Below are positions 41,638-50,066 of a stretch of 50,257 nucleotides of DNA, one piece after another. Source of the stretch: Ramlibacter albus. Lineage in GTDB: Bacteria > Pseudomonadota > Gammaproteobacteria > Burkholderiales > Burkholderiaceae_C. The stretch spans positions 1 to 50,257 of the forward strand of contig NZ_JACORU010000020.1 in the NCBI RefSeq assembly GCF_014297445.1. The letters are read 5' to 3'. The position numbers and the translations under genes are program-made. Position 1 is the stretch's first letter. Each line of letters opens with the position of its first letter. The notes beneath the pieces are model-generated. The model ran no database searches. It was not told the DNA's origin and saw nothing but the letters and a program-made list of their open reading frames with translations.

Positions 41638-42732
41638 ATGTCGACCAGCACCGGCGCCCTGCAAGGCATCAAGGTCATCGACCTCTCGCGCATCCTCGGC
41701 GGCCCGTATTGCGGGCAGATCCTCGGCGACCATGGCGCCGACGTCGTCAAGGTGGAGCCGCCGCAGGGCGACGACACGCGCGAGTGGGGCCCACCGTTCA
41801 TCAAGGGCGTGGCCTCCTACTACATGGGCCTGAACCGCAACAAGACCGGCATGCGGCTGGACCTGGCGAGCGCCGAAGGGCGTGACGTGCTGATGACGCT
41901 GCTCGAAGGCGCGGACGTGCTCATCGAGAATTTCAAGACCGGCACCATGGAGAAGTGGGGCCTGGGCTACGAACAGCTCGCGCAGCGCTTCCCGCGCCTC
42001 GTGCACTGCCGTGTGAGCGGCTTCGGCGCCGACGGCCCGCTCGGCGGGCTGGCCGGCTACGACGCTGCCGTGCAGGCTATGGCCGGCCTCATGAGCGTGA
42101 ACGGCGAGGTGGGTGGCGAGCCCTTGCGCGTGGGCCTGCCGGTGGTGGACCTCGTGACGGGCCTCAATGCCGCGCTCGGCGTGCTGCTGGCGCTCAAGGA
42201 GCGCGAACGCAGCGGCAAGGGCCAGTTCGTCGAGGCGAGCCTGTACGACTGCGGCCTGTCGCTGCTGCATCCGCACGCGGCGAATTTCTTCGCCGATGGC
42301 CGCGAGGCGAAGCTCACGGGCAACGCGCACCCCAACATCTACCCGTACGACTCGTTCCCCACGGGCGGCGCGCCGGTGTTCCTCGCCGTCGGCAACGACC
42401 GGCAGTTCGCGCTGATGTGCAAGCACCTGGGCGTGCCTGCGCTCGCACAGGACGACCGCTATGCAACGGCCGGCGCGCGGTCCACGAATCGCGCAGCCTT
42501 GCGTGCCGAACTCGTGCGGCTGCTCGCCGAACGCGACGGCCCGCAGCTCGCCGAGGAGCTGATGGCCATCGGCGTGCCCGCCGCACCTGTGCTGTCCGTA
42601 CGCGCAGCGCTCGAGCACCCGCACACCGCGCATCGCGAGATGGTGGTGAAGCTGGGCGACTACACTGGCGTTGCATCGCCGATCAAGCTGAGCCGCACCC
42701 CGGCCACCTACCGCCTCGCGCCCCCGGCCTGA
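41638..42732 (+). CDS. CaiB/BaiF (class III) CoA-transferase
   Basis: A 364-aa CoA-transferase. GGPYCGQILGDHGADVVKVEPPQGDDTR contains the N-terminal CoA-binding part, and DVLIENFKTGTMEKWGLGYEQL carries the catalytic Asp-containing region seen in the family, followed by VSGFGADGPLGGLAGYD. The enzyme moves CoA between acids, such as succinyl-CoA and glutarate. Being next to glutaryl-CoA dehydrogenase suggests glutarate or an analogue as acceptor. AAGGAG precedes the ATG. Confidence 0.92.
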   Translation: MSTSTGALQGIKVIDLSRILGGPYCGQILGDHGADVVKVEPPQGDDTREWGPPFIKGVASYYMGLNRNKTGMRLDLASAEGRDVLMTLLEGADVLIENFKTGTMEKWGLGYEQLAQRFPRLVHCRVSGFGADGPLGGLAGYDAAVQAMAGLMSVNGEVGGEPLRVGLPVVDLVTGLNAALGVLLALKERERSGKGQFVEASLYDCGLSLLHPHAANFFADGREAKLTGNAHPNIYPYDSFPTGGAPVFLAVGNDRQFALMCKHLGVPALAQDDRYATAGARSTNRAALRAELVRLLAERDGPQLAEELMAIGVPAAPVLSVRAALEHPHTAHREMVVKLGDYTGVASPIKLSRTPATYRLAPPA

Positions 42733-42764
42733 GCGGCAAACCGCACGAATCCAAGGAGAACACC

Positions 42765-43943
42765 ATGGCCGCCAAAGCCGCTTTCAACTGGGCCGACCCG
42801 CTGCTGCTGGATGCGCAGATCACCGACGACGAGCGCGCCGTGCGCGACGCCGCCCACGCCTATTGCCAGGAGAAGCTCGCACCGCGCGTGCTCGAAGCTT
42901 TCCGCCACGAGAAGACCGACGCGTCGATCTTCCGTGAGATGGGTTCGCTGGGCCTGCTGGGCCCGACGATTCCCGAGCAGTACGGCGGCGCCGGCCTTAA
43001 CTACGTCTGCTACGGCCTCGTCGCGCGCGAGGTGGAGCGCATCGACTCCGGCTACCGCTCGATGATGAGCGTGCAGAGCTCGCTGGTGATGGTGCCGATC
43101 AACGAGTTCGGCAATGAGCAGACCAAGCAGAAATACCTGCCCAAGCTGGCCACCGGCGAGTGGATCGGCTGCTTCGGCCTGACCGAGCCCAACCACGGCT
43201 CGGACCCCGGCAGCATGATCACGCGCGCCCGCAAGGTCGACGGCGGCTACAAGCTCACGGGCAGCAAGATGTGGATCACGAACTCGCCGATTGCCGACGT
43301 GTTCGTGGTCTGGGCCAAGGACGATGAAGGCGCCATCCGCGGCTTCGTGCTGGAAAAGGGCTGGAAGGGCCTGACCGCGCCCAAGATCGAGGGCAAGGTG
43401 GGCCTGCGTTCGTCGATCACCGGCGAGATCGTGATGGACGAGGTGTTCTGCCCCGAGGAGAACGCCTTCCCCGAAGTGCGCGGCCTCAAGGGCCCGTTCA
43501 CCTGCCTCAACTCGGCGCGCTACGGCATCGCGTGGGGCGCGCTGGGTGCCGCCGAGGACTGCTGGCACCGCGCGCGCCAGTACGTGCTGGACCGCAAGCA
43601 GTTCGGTAAGCCGCTGGCTGCCAACCAGCTCGTGCAGAAGAAGCTGGCCGACATGCAGACGGAGATCACGCTCGGCCTGCAGGGCTGCCTGCGCCTCGGC
43701 CGCATGAAGGACGACGGCACGGCTGCGGTGGAAATCACGTCGATCATGAAGCGCAACTCGTGCGGCAAGGCGCTGGACATCGCGCGAGTGGCGCGCGACA
43801 TGCTGGGCGGCAACGGCATCAGCGACGAGTTCGGCATCGCGCGGCACCTGGTGAACCTCGAGGTGGTGAACACCTACGAGGGCACGCACGACATCCATGC
43901 GCTGATCCTGGGGCGCGCGCAGACGGGGATTGCGGCGTTCTAA
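42765..43943 (+). CDS. glutaryl-CoA dehydrogenase
   Basis: Oxidises and decarboxylates glutaryl-CoA to crotonyl-CoA; 392 aa, the usual length. Signs of this branch are the N-terminal FNWADPLLLDAQITDDERAVRDAAHAYCQEKLAPRV, SGYRSMMSVQSSLVMVPI, FGLTEPNHGSDPGSMITRA and the catalytic Glu region NTYEGTHDIHALILGRAQTG. AAGGAG precedes the ATG. It is the last gene of the LysR-controlled operon and links ring degradation to acetyl-CoA. Confidence 0.94.
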   Translation: MAAKAAFNWADPLLLDAQITDDERAVRDAAHAYCQEKLAPRVLEAFRHEKTDASIFREMGSLGLLGPTIPEQYGGAGLNYVCYGLVAREVERIDSGYRSMMSVQSSLVMVPINEFGNEQTKQKYLPKLATGEWIGCFGLTEPNHGSDPGSMITRARKVDGGYKLTGSKMWITNSPIADVFVVWAKDDEGAIRGFVLEKGWKGLTAPKIEGKVGLRSSITGEIVMDEVFCPEENAFPEVRGLKGPFTCLNSARYGIAWGALGAAEDCWHRARQYVLDRKQFGKPLAANQLVQKKLADMQTEITLGLQGCLRLGRMKDDGTAAVEITSIMKRNSCGKALDIARVARDMLGGNGISDEFGIARHLVNLEVVNTYEGTHDIHALILGRAQTGIAAF

Positions 43944-43984
43944 AACCCTACCCATTTCCACCCGATTGCGTCGCGGCGTCCGGG

Positions 43985-45043
43985 CTAACGCAGCTCGTAC
44001 CAGGCGCCGCGACCCTGGCCGCGAGTCGCAAGATGCCCCTGCGCGACCAATGACCTGAAGTGCAGCTTCAGCGTGTTCCGGCTGCTGCCGGTCAGCCGGA
44101 CTGCTTCGGCCATGGTGATGCGCCCGTGCTGCCGCACGAAGTCGATCACCTTCAGCGACAGGTCGGGCAGCGCGGCCAGCACCAGCCGTTCCCGCTCGAC
44201 CTTCTGCGCAAGCCGCTGGACCTGGCGGGACAGCGCGCGGAGGAAGAAAACAAGCCAGGGCTGCCAGTCGGGGGCGGCGCCGCGAATCGTGCCCTGCGTC
44301 TGCCGCAATGCGAGGTAGTACGCTTCCTTGCTCTGCTCGATGACGCTCTCCAGGGAGCTGTACGGCACATAGGCGTAGCCCGCCTGCAGCAGCAGCAGCG
44401 TGGTGAGCACCCGGCTCAGCCGGCCGTTGCCGTCCTGGAACGGGTGGATTTCCAGGAACACGACGATGAAGATGCCGATCAGCAGCAGCAGGTGCAGGCG
44501 TTCGGAAGGCGCGATGTCGCGGTTCGAATGGAACCAGTCCACCAGCTCGGTCATGAGCCGTGGGGTTTCGAAGGGGCTTGCGGTCTCGAACACGACGCCC
44601 ATCGACCGGCCCTGCTCGTCGAAGGCGACAACGCTGTTGGAGGACTTCTTGTAATTGCCGCGATGCCATTCGTCCTTTTCGCTGTGTCGAAGCAGGTCGC
44701 GGTGTAGCTGGCGGATGTGGTTCTCCGTCAGGGGAATCTCGCGGTAATGGGCGAAGACGGTTTCCATCACGTCCGCGTATCCGGCCACTTCCTGCTCGTC
44801 GCGGGTGGTAAACGACTGGATGCGCAGGTTCGACAGGAGCCTCTCGACGTCCCGGTCGCTCAGGCGGCTGCCTTCGATGCGTGTGGAAGACCCGATGCTC
44901 TCGATGGTGGCGACTCGGCGCAGCGCGGCGAGCCGTTCCGGTGCCAGCGTGCCCAACGATCGCCAGGCGCCACGGAACTCGTCGATCGAGGCGATGAGGC
45001 CGAGGACCTCCGGGGTGATGCGGACCGAGTGCGTGCGGAACAT
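43985..45043 (-). CDS. Fic family protein (class II, self-inhibited)
   Basis: A 352-aa enzyme that usually transfers AMP to a Ser/Thr/Tyr of a target protein. The active motif HPFQDGNGRLSR (H200 onward) is complete. An N-terminal inhibitory helix has the S-x-x-x-E-G form (S53-E57-G58 in SSTRIEGSRL), which blocks ATP positioning, as in class II Fic proteins. The C-terminus carries a winged-helix-like part (MAEAVRLTGSSRNTLKLHFRSLVAQGHL). ATG 45043 is preferred to TTG 45064. It stands alone. The target is unknown. Confidence 0.9.
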   Translation of the reverse strand: MFRTHSVRITPEVLGLIASIDEFRGAWRSLGTLAPERLAALRRVATIESIGSSTRIEGSRLSDRDVERLLSNLRIQSFTTRDEQEVAGYADVMETVFAHYREIPLTENHIRQLHRDLLRHSEKDEWHRGNYKKSSNSVVAFDEQGRSMGVVFETASPFETPRLMTELVDWFHSNRDIAPSERLHLLLLIGIFIVVFLEIHPFQDGNGRLSRVLTTLLLLQAGYAYVPYSSLESVIEQSKEAYYLALRQTQGTIRGAAPDWQPWLVFFLRALSRQVQRLAQKVERERLVLAALPDLSLKVIDFVRQHGRITMAEAVRLTGSSRNTLKLHFRSLVAQGHLATRGQGRGAWYELR

Positions 45044-45085
45044 GCCACCCGATACTACACCCAATTACACCCATTCCGCGCCGGC

Positions 45086-45505
45086 TCACTTCCGGTGCGG
45101 CGCGCGCACGATCTCGCACAGCGAGTCGTACGCCCAGCCCATGTCGCCGTCCACCGCCGCGATGCGCGGCCCCGGCGTGCTGTCCATCGCGATCGGCAGG
45201 CCGCTGCTGTCCGTGGCGCTGAAAGCCAGCGTGCGCCAATGGCGCGCCGCGCAATCGAACTCCACCTGCACCGCCGTCTTGTAGACGCGCGAGCGCAGTG
45301 CCGCGAAAACAGGCGTTTCGCTCACGAGCGGGGACCGCCCCCACCAGCGCAGCCAGGCCGTCACCCGCGCTCGCTCGAGCCGGATGGATGCCAGGTCGAC
45401 GTCCACGTCGGCCGTGCCGGGCAGCGTGCGCCACTGCGCCGCGGTTGCCGATGCAGCGGCGCAAGCCAGCAGGAAGGCAGCGCCGAACTTCGCAGGAGAC
45501 CGCAT
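45086..45505 (-). CDS. small secreted protein, surface-adhesin-E-like
   Basis: A 139-aa exported protein. A signal peptide (KFGAAFLLACAAASATAAQ) ends near residue 23. The mature part (DVDVDLASIRLERARVTAWLRWWG, KTAVQVEFDCAARHWRTLAFSATDSSG) resembles short periplasmic/outer-membrane proteins of the surface-adhesin-E-like group, by pattern only. It follows ubiD by 9 bp in the same operon. A role in quinone synthesis is not expected; it may only share the transcript. Confidence 0.7.
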   Translation of the reverse strand: MRSPAKFGAAFLLACAAASATAAQWRTLPGTADVDVDLASIRLERARVTAWLRWWGRSPLVSETPVFAALRSRVYKTAVQVEFDCAARHWRTLAFSATDSSGLPIAMDSTPGPRIAAVDGDMGWAYDSLCEIVRAPHRK

Positions 45506-45514
45506 GCGGCCATC

Positions 45515-46999
45515 CTACAGGCCCAGCGCCTCCGCCAACGAGTTCATGCGCCCGGAAACATCCGCATCCATGGCGATGGAGCGCCCCCACTCGCGCTGCG
45601 TCTCACCCGCCCACTTGTTCGTCGCATCGATGCCCATCTTGCTGCCCAGCCCGGCAACCGGCGAAGCGAAGTCGAGGTAGTCCATCGGCGTGTTCTCGAT
45701 GGTGAAGGTGTCGCGCGCCGGGTCCGCGCGCGTGGTCAGCGCCCAGATCACCTCGCGCCAGTCGCGCACGTCCACGTCCTCGTCCACCACGACGATGAAC
45801 TTGGTGTACATGAACTGCCGCAGGTGGCTCCACACGCCCATCATCACGCGCCGGGCGTGGCCGGGGTAAGCCTTGCGCAACTGCACAACCGCCATGCGGT
45901 AGCTGCACGCCTCGGCAGGCAAATGAAAGTCCGTGATTTCGGGGAACTGCCGCTGCAGCAGCGGGATGAACAGCTCGTTCATGGCGAGCCCCAGCACCGC
46001 GGGCTCGTCGGGCGGCTTGCCCGTGTAGGTGGAGTGGTAGATCGGCTCGCGCTTGAGCGTGATGCGGTCGATGGTGAAAACCGGGAACGAGGCCTGCTCG
46101 TTGTAGTAGCCGGTGTGGTCGCCGTACGGGCCTTCCATCGCATGCTCGAAACCGCTCGCGTGCGTGGCGTCCGGCTGGATGTGGCCTTCGAGCACGATCT
46201 CCGCCGTGGCGGGCACCTGCAGCGGCACGCCGACGGCGGAGATGACGTCGGTGCGCTGGCCGCGCAACAGGCCGGCGAACTGGTATTCGGAGAGGGCGTC
46301 CGGCACGGGCGTGACCGCGCCGAGGATCGTGGCGGGGTCCGCGCCGAGCGCCACCGCGACGGGGTAAGGCTGCCCGGGGTTGGCGATCGCATGGTCGCGG
46401 AAATCCAGCGCGCCGCCGCGGTGCGGCAGCCACCGCATGATGACCTTGTTGCGCGCGAGCACCTGCTGGCGGTAGATGCCCAGGTTCTGCCGCGCCTTGT
46501 GCGGGCCGCGCGTGACGACGAGGCCCCACGTGATGAGGGGTGCGACGTCGCCGGGCCAGCAGTGCTGCACGGGCAGCTTCGCGAGGTCAACATCCTTGCC
46601 TTCCCACACCACCTGCTGGCAATCGGCGCTGCCCACCTCGCGCGGTGCCATGTGCCACAGGCGCCGCAGCAGGTCGCCCAGGCCGAGCATGTCGCGCCAG
46701 CCCTTGGGCGGCGCGGGCTCGCGCAGGCGCGCCAGCACTTCGCCGAGCGGGCGCAGCGCCCGCAGGCTGTCCACGCCCATGGCACGTGCGACACGCTGCG
46801 TCGTGCCGAAGAGGTTCGCCAGCACCGGCATCGAGTGGCCGGCGGGCCGCTCGAACAGCAGCGCGGGGCCGCCCTTGCGCAGCACGCGATCGGCCAGCGC
46901 CGTCATCTCCAGGTGCGGCGACACCGGTTCGACGATGCGCAGCAGGTCGCCGTCAGCCTCCAGCTGCGACATGAAGTCGCGCAAGTCGCGGTACGGCAT
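45515..46999 (-). CDS. ubiD: 4-hydroxy-3-polyprenylbenzoate decarboxylase UbiD
   Basis: prFMN-dependent decarboxylase, 494 aa, that removes the carboxyl group of 4-hydroxy-3-octaprenylbenzoate in ubiquinone synthesis. The opening MPYRDLRDFMSQLEADGDLLRI and the blocks GGPALLFERPAGHSMPVLANLFGT, NLGIYRQQV, EGPYGDHTGYYNEQ and LGSKMGIDATNKWAGE match UbiD closely. It follows the gene for UbiX, its cofactor-maker, by 4 bp. Both serve aerobic and anaerobic routes. Confidence 0.96.
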   Translation of the reverse strand: MPYRDLRDFMSQLEADGDLLRIVEPVSPHLEMTALADRVLRKGGPALLFERPAGHSMPVLANLFGTTQRVARAMGVDSLRALRPLGEVLARLREPAPPKGWRDMLGLGDLLRRLWHMAPREVGSADCQQVVWEGKDVDLAKLPVQHCWPGDVAPLITWGLVVTRGPHKARQNLGIYRQQVLARNKVIMRWLPHRGGALDFRDHAIANPGQPYPVAVALGADPATILGAVTPVPDALSEYQFAGLLRGQRTDVISAVGVPLQVPATAEIVLEGHIQPDATHASGFEHAMEGPYGDHTGYYNEQASFPVFTIDRITLKREPIYHSTYTGKPPDEPAVLGLAMNELFIPLLQRQFPEITDFHLPAEACSYRMAVVQLRKAYPGHARRVMMGVWSHLRQFMYTKFIVVVDEDVDVRDWREVIWALTTRADPARDTFTIENTPMDYLDFASPVAGLGSKMGIDATNKWAGETQREWGRSIAMDADVSGRMNSLAEALGL

Positions 47000-47003
47000 G
47001 GCG

Positions 47004-47609
47004 TCAGGCCGCAGCGGCGAGGCCGCCGGTCCAGCGCGGTGCGAGCTCGTGCTGCACGTCGAGCAGGTCCAGCACGCGCGCCACGGCCTGGTCGACGATG
47101 TCGTTGAGGCTGCGCGGCTTCAGGTAGAACGCGGGCATGGGCGGGCAGACGATGGCACCCATCTCGGTGACGGTCGCCATGTTGCGGATGTGCCCGAGGT
47201 GCAGCGGCGTTTCGCGCACCATCATCACGAGGCGGCGGCGCTCCTTGAGCATCACGTCCGCGGCCCGCGTGATGAGGCTGTCGGAGATCCCGTGCGCCAC
47301 GGCGGCCAGCGTGCGCATGGAGCAGGGCGCGACCACCATGCCCTGGCAGCGAAAGCTGCCGCTGGCGATCGAGGCGCCGACATCCGATGCGTCGTGCACG
47401 ATGTCGGCGAGCGAGGAGAGTTCGTCCACCGACATGCCGAGCTCGTGCGTCACCGTGCGCCAGCCCGCCGGCGAGACGACGAGGTGCGCGCGCACGTCCG
47501 GCATGTCGTGCATCGCTTCGAGGAGGCGCTTGCCGTAGACGGCGCCGCTCGCGCCGGTGATGGCGACGACGAAGTCGCGCACCGCCGGCGCGGGTTTCAG
47601 CTGCGCCAT
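47004..47609 (-). CDS. ubiX: flavin prenyltransferase UbiX
   Basis: Makes the prenylated FMN cofactor used by UbiD; 201 aa. Family motifs are VVAITGASGAVYGKRLLEAM, SFRCQGMVVAPCSMRTLAAVAHGISDSLITRAADVMLKERRRLVMMVRETPLHLGHIRNM and VCPPMPAFYLKPRSLNDIVDQ. Start at ATG 47609 overlaps the ubiT end by 13 bp. Its place between ubiT and ubiD makes the whole anaerobic ubiquinone set contiguous. Confidence 0.95.
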   Translation of the reverse strand: MAQLKPAPAVRDFVVAITGASGAVYGKRLLEAMHDMPDVRAHLVVSPAGWRTVTHELGMSVDELSSLADIVHDASDVGASIASGSFRCQGMVVAPCSMRTLAAVAHGISDSLITRAADVMLKERRRLVMMVRETPLHLGHIRNMATVTEMGAIVCPPMPAFYLKPRSLNDIVDQAVARVLDLLDVQHELAPRWTGGLAAAA

Positions 47610-48067
47610 GGGGGGCGGCGCGCAGCCGTCTCGCGCAGGCGCGTGAGGTCGAGCACCGGCAGCTCCAGCGCGTCGAGCGTGTTCTTCACGACGAGGCCCA
47701 GCTCGGTGTCGCCTTCGAGCGTGAGGCGGCGGCTGAAGAAGAGGGTGTCGGGGTCTTCCTGCCGCTGCGCGAGCCGCAGGAAGTCCGGCGCAGTCGCGCC
47801 GATGGTCAGGTCCGTTTGCGCCTGCCGCGGCAGCGCGCGAAAGCGGTCGCCGGTCCAAGTGAAATCCATCGTGATGCGTGCGTCGCGTACCTCGATGCGC
47901 AGGCGTTTGCGCAGCAGGCGCTCGCGCACGTCCTCGGGCAGCTTTGACGCGAGGCCGATGTTGAGGGCGGCAGCGAGCAATGCCGACGGCGGGTAAGAAG
48001 GCAGCCGCGCGAAGATCGCCGCGAGCGGCTTCGGGCAGGGTGGCAGTTGCAGGGCGCCTTCGTTCAC
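47597..48067 (-). CDS. ubiT: SCP2-domain lipid-binding protein UbiT
   Basis: Accessory factor of O2-independent ubiquinone synthesis, 156 aa, with an SCP2-type sterol/lipid-carrier domain (LTIGATAPDFLRLAQRQEDPDTLFFSRRLTLEGDTELGLVVKNTLDALE). It is thought to bind quinone intermediates. The GTG start overlaps the ubiV stop (GTGA); the longer frame reading upstream through ubiV is not the gene. Neighbouring ubiU and ubiV make the identity firm. Confidence 0.93.
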   Translation of the reverse strand: MNEGALQLPPCPKPLAAIFARLPSYPPSALLAAALNIGLASKLPEDVRERLLRKRLRIEVRDARITMDFTWTGDRFRALPRQAQTDLTIGATAPDFLRLAQRQEDPDTLFFSRRLTLEGDTELGLVVKNTLDALELPVLDLTRLRETAARRPPWRS

Positions 48068-48966
48068 ACGGCCTCCCGCGGCAATGCGGTATCCATGCCG
48101 GGCCGGCCATGCCAGAACCCGTTGCACGCGGCCGTCGGCACCAGCTCGCGCAGCTGCGACTCCGCCTCGCCGGCCTGCAGCTTGCCGCGGCGCACTTCGT
48201 CGAAGAGCCGCAGCGCGTCGCCCGTGGCGCGCGACTGCGGGCTGATGCGCAGCACGTCGATGCCCATCGACTGCAGCGACGCAAACTCCTGCAGCAGGCT
48301 GTGCGTGCGCGCGGACTGCGTCTGGATGCCGTTGAGCACGAGGAAGGGCTCACCCTCGCGCGTCGCGAGCAGCAGCCCGTCGGGGTCGGCGATGCAGCTG
48401 AAGCGGCAATCGTCCTTCGGCAAATCGTGGTGCCGCGCCGTGAAGCAGCGCGCGGAGAAGGCGAGCGGCATGCGGCCGAAGGCGAACAGCTCCGTCTGCA
48501 CACCTTGCGGCCGCTGCGCATGCAGGCGCGCGGCATTGGGCTGCGTGGCTTCGAGCGGCACCACCCAGCGGCGCGCGCCGAGCTCGGCGATCCAGCCGAG
48601 CGCGTCCTGGTTGTAGATGTTCAGGTGCGGGCCCGCGACGAAGGGCAGGCGCCCGGCGAGGCAATGCACCGCGCCCATGTCGTTGGCTTCGACGGCGAAT
48701 TCGCCGTTGTCGGCAATGCGCGCCATCGCCGAGACGTCGCTGCCCGATTCGAGCAGCACCATCGTCGACAGCACCACTTCCTTGCCGGCCGTGCGCAGGT
48801 CGCGCGCGAGCGCCAGCCAGTCCGGCAGGCGCATCTCGTGGCGGCGGGAGCAGACCACCTCGCCGAGGTAGACGATGTCCATGGGCCATTGCGCGGCTTC
48901 TTCGTAGAACCGGAGCAGGGTGTCGCGCGGCCAGTAGTACTGCACCGGCCCGAGGGATAGCTTCAT
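48064..48966 (-). CDS. ubiV: ubiquinone hydroxylation protein UbiV
   Basis: A 300-aa member of the U32 peptidase-like family that forms a complex with UbiU and hydroxylates the ring without O2. The 4Fe-4S ligands known from E. coli UbiV are all present with the same spacing: C39, C174, C187 and C191 (CFTARHHDLPKDDCRFSC). Prephenate is the likely hydroxyl donor. It lies 4 bp after ubiU and overlaps ubiT by 4 bp. Confidence 0.95.
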   Translation of the reverse strand: MKLSLGPVQYYWPRDTLLRFYEEAAQWPMDIVYLGEVVCSRRHEMRLPDWLALARDLRTAGKEVVLSTMVLLESGSDVSAMARIADNGEFAVEANDMGAVHCLAGRLPFVAGPHLNIYNQDALGWIAELGARRWVVPLEATQPNAARLHAQRPQGVQTELFAFGRMPLAFSARCFTARHHDLPKDDCRFSCIADPDGLLLATREGEPFLVLNGIQTQSARTHSLLQEFASLQSMGIDVLRISPQSRATGDALRLFDEVRRGKLQAGEAESQLRELVPTAACNGFWHGRPGMDTALPREAV

Positions 48967-48970
48967 CGGG

Positions 48971-50017
48971 TCATCTCCAGGGGCGGTGGTAGGCGCCCAG
49001 CGTGTGCTGCTGCCCCTCGGCGAGCGGGTCCAGCTGCGCCATCCAGTTCGTGCGCACCGCGTAGCGGTGGCCTTGCGCGAGCGCCTGGTCGATGGCCTCG
49101 CGCCAGACGCGCGTCACCTGCGAAACATAAGCGGGGCTGCGCTGGCGGCCTTCGATCTTGACGGCCTTCACGCCGATCTTCATCAGCTGCGGCAGCAGCT
49201 CCAGCGTGTTGAGGCTCGTGGGTTCCTCCACCGCGTAGTAGTTCTTCTGCGTGCCGACATCGAAGCGGCCCTTGCACAGCGTGGGGTAGCCGGCCTTCTC
49301 GTCCTTGGCGTAACGGTCGATCAGCACGCCGCCCAGGCGCGCTTCCATGCCTTGCGGCGTGTCCTGCCAGCGCACGGCCTTGGCGGGCGAGCACACGCCG
49401 TGCGTGTTGGGCGACTCGCCCGTTACGTACGAAGAGAGCTGGCAGCGGCCTTCGACCATGACGCACAGGCTGCCGAAGCCGAACACCTCGATCTCCACCG
49501 GCGTGCGGCCGATGACCTGCTTGACCTGGTCGAGCGACAGCACGCGCGGCAGCACGGCGCGGCGGATGCCGAACTGCTCGTGGTACAGGTTGATCGCTTC
49601 GTAATTGGTCGCGGACGCCTGCACGGACAGGTGCAGGCGCAGGTCCGGATGCGTTTTCGCGGCGTAGCGCATGAGGCCGGGGTCGGCCACGATCACCGCG
49701 TCGATGTCGAGGTCCACCGCGAGGTCGATCGCCTTGTGCCACGGCGCGGGGTCGGCCGCGGGCGGGTAGGTGTTGATCGCCATCAGCACCTTCTTGCCGC
49801 GCGCATGTGCGTAGCGCACGCCGCTGACGATGGCCGGCAGGTCGAAGTTCAGCCCCGCGAAGTTGCGTGCGTTGGTGGCGTCGCGCAGGCCGAAGTAGAC
49901 GCAGTCCGCGCCTTCGTCCACGGCGTTGCGCAGGGCCGGCAGGCTGCCGGCGGGGCACACCAGTTCGAGCGAAGGGCTGGGGGTGGCCAACTCCTTTGCG
50001 GTGGGGTAGGAGAGCAT
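48971..50017 (-). CDS. ubiU: ubiquinone hydroxylation protein UbiU
   Basis: A 348-aa U32-family partner of UbiV. Cluster ligands C185, C192, C209 and C248 keep the spacing 7-17-39 of E. coli UbiU (C169, C176, C193, C232). Family parts are LELVCPAGSLPALRNAVDEGADCVYFGL, LHLSVQASATNYEAINLY and VEIEVFGFGSLCVMVEGRC. It is the first gene of the operon. No Shine-Dalgarno is visible before the ATG, and an FNR-like box lies 42 bp upstream, so the transcript may be leaderless. Confidence 0.95.
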   Translation of the reverse strand: MLSYPTAKELATPSPSLELVCPAGSLPALRNAVDEGADCVYFGLRDATNARNFAGLNFDLPAIVSGVRYAHARGKKVLMAINTYPPAADPAPWHKAIDLAVDLDIDAVIVADPGLMRYAAKTHPDLRLHLSVQASATNYEAINLYHEQFGIRRAVLPRVLSLDQVKQVIGRTPVEIEVFGFGSLCVMVEGRCQLSSYVTGESPNTHGVCSPAKAVRWQDTPQGMEARLGGVLIDRYAKDEKAGYPTLCKGRFDVGTQKNYYAVEEPTSLNTLELLPQLMKIGVKAVKIEGRQRSPAYVSQVTRVWREAIDQALAQGHRYAVRTNWMAQLDPLAEGQQHTLGAYHRPWR

Positions 50018-50052
50018 GGGTGCGACGTTACCTGCCGCGCGTTCGCGGCGCC

Positions 50053-50066
50053 CTGATCGTGGTCAA
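50053..50066 (-). promoter_or_regulatory. FNR/ANR-like box upstream of ubiU
   Basis: TTGAC-CACG-ATCAG on the minus strand matches the FNR consensus TTGAT-N4-ATCAA at 8 of 10 positions. Its centre is about 42 bp before the ubiU ATG. A -10-like TAACGT (50030-50025) follows at the distance expected of a class II FNR-activated promoter, which would start transcription at or beside the ATG. Oxygen-controlled expression would fit the O2-independent pathway. Confidence 0.6.
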
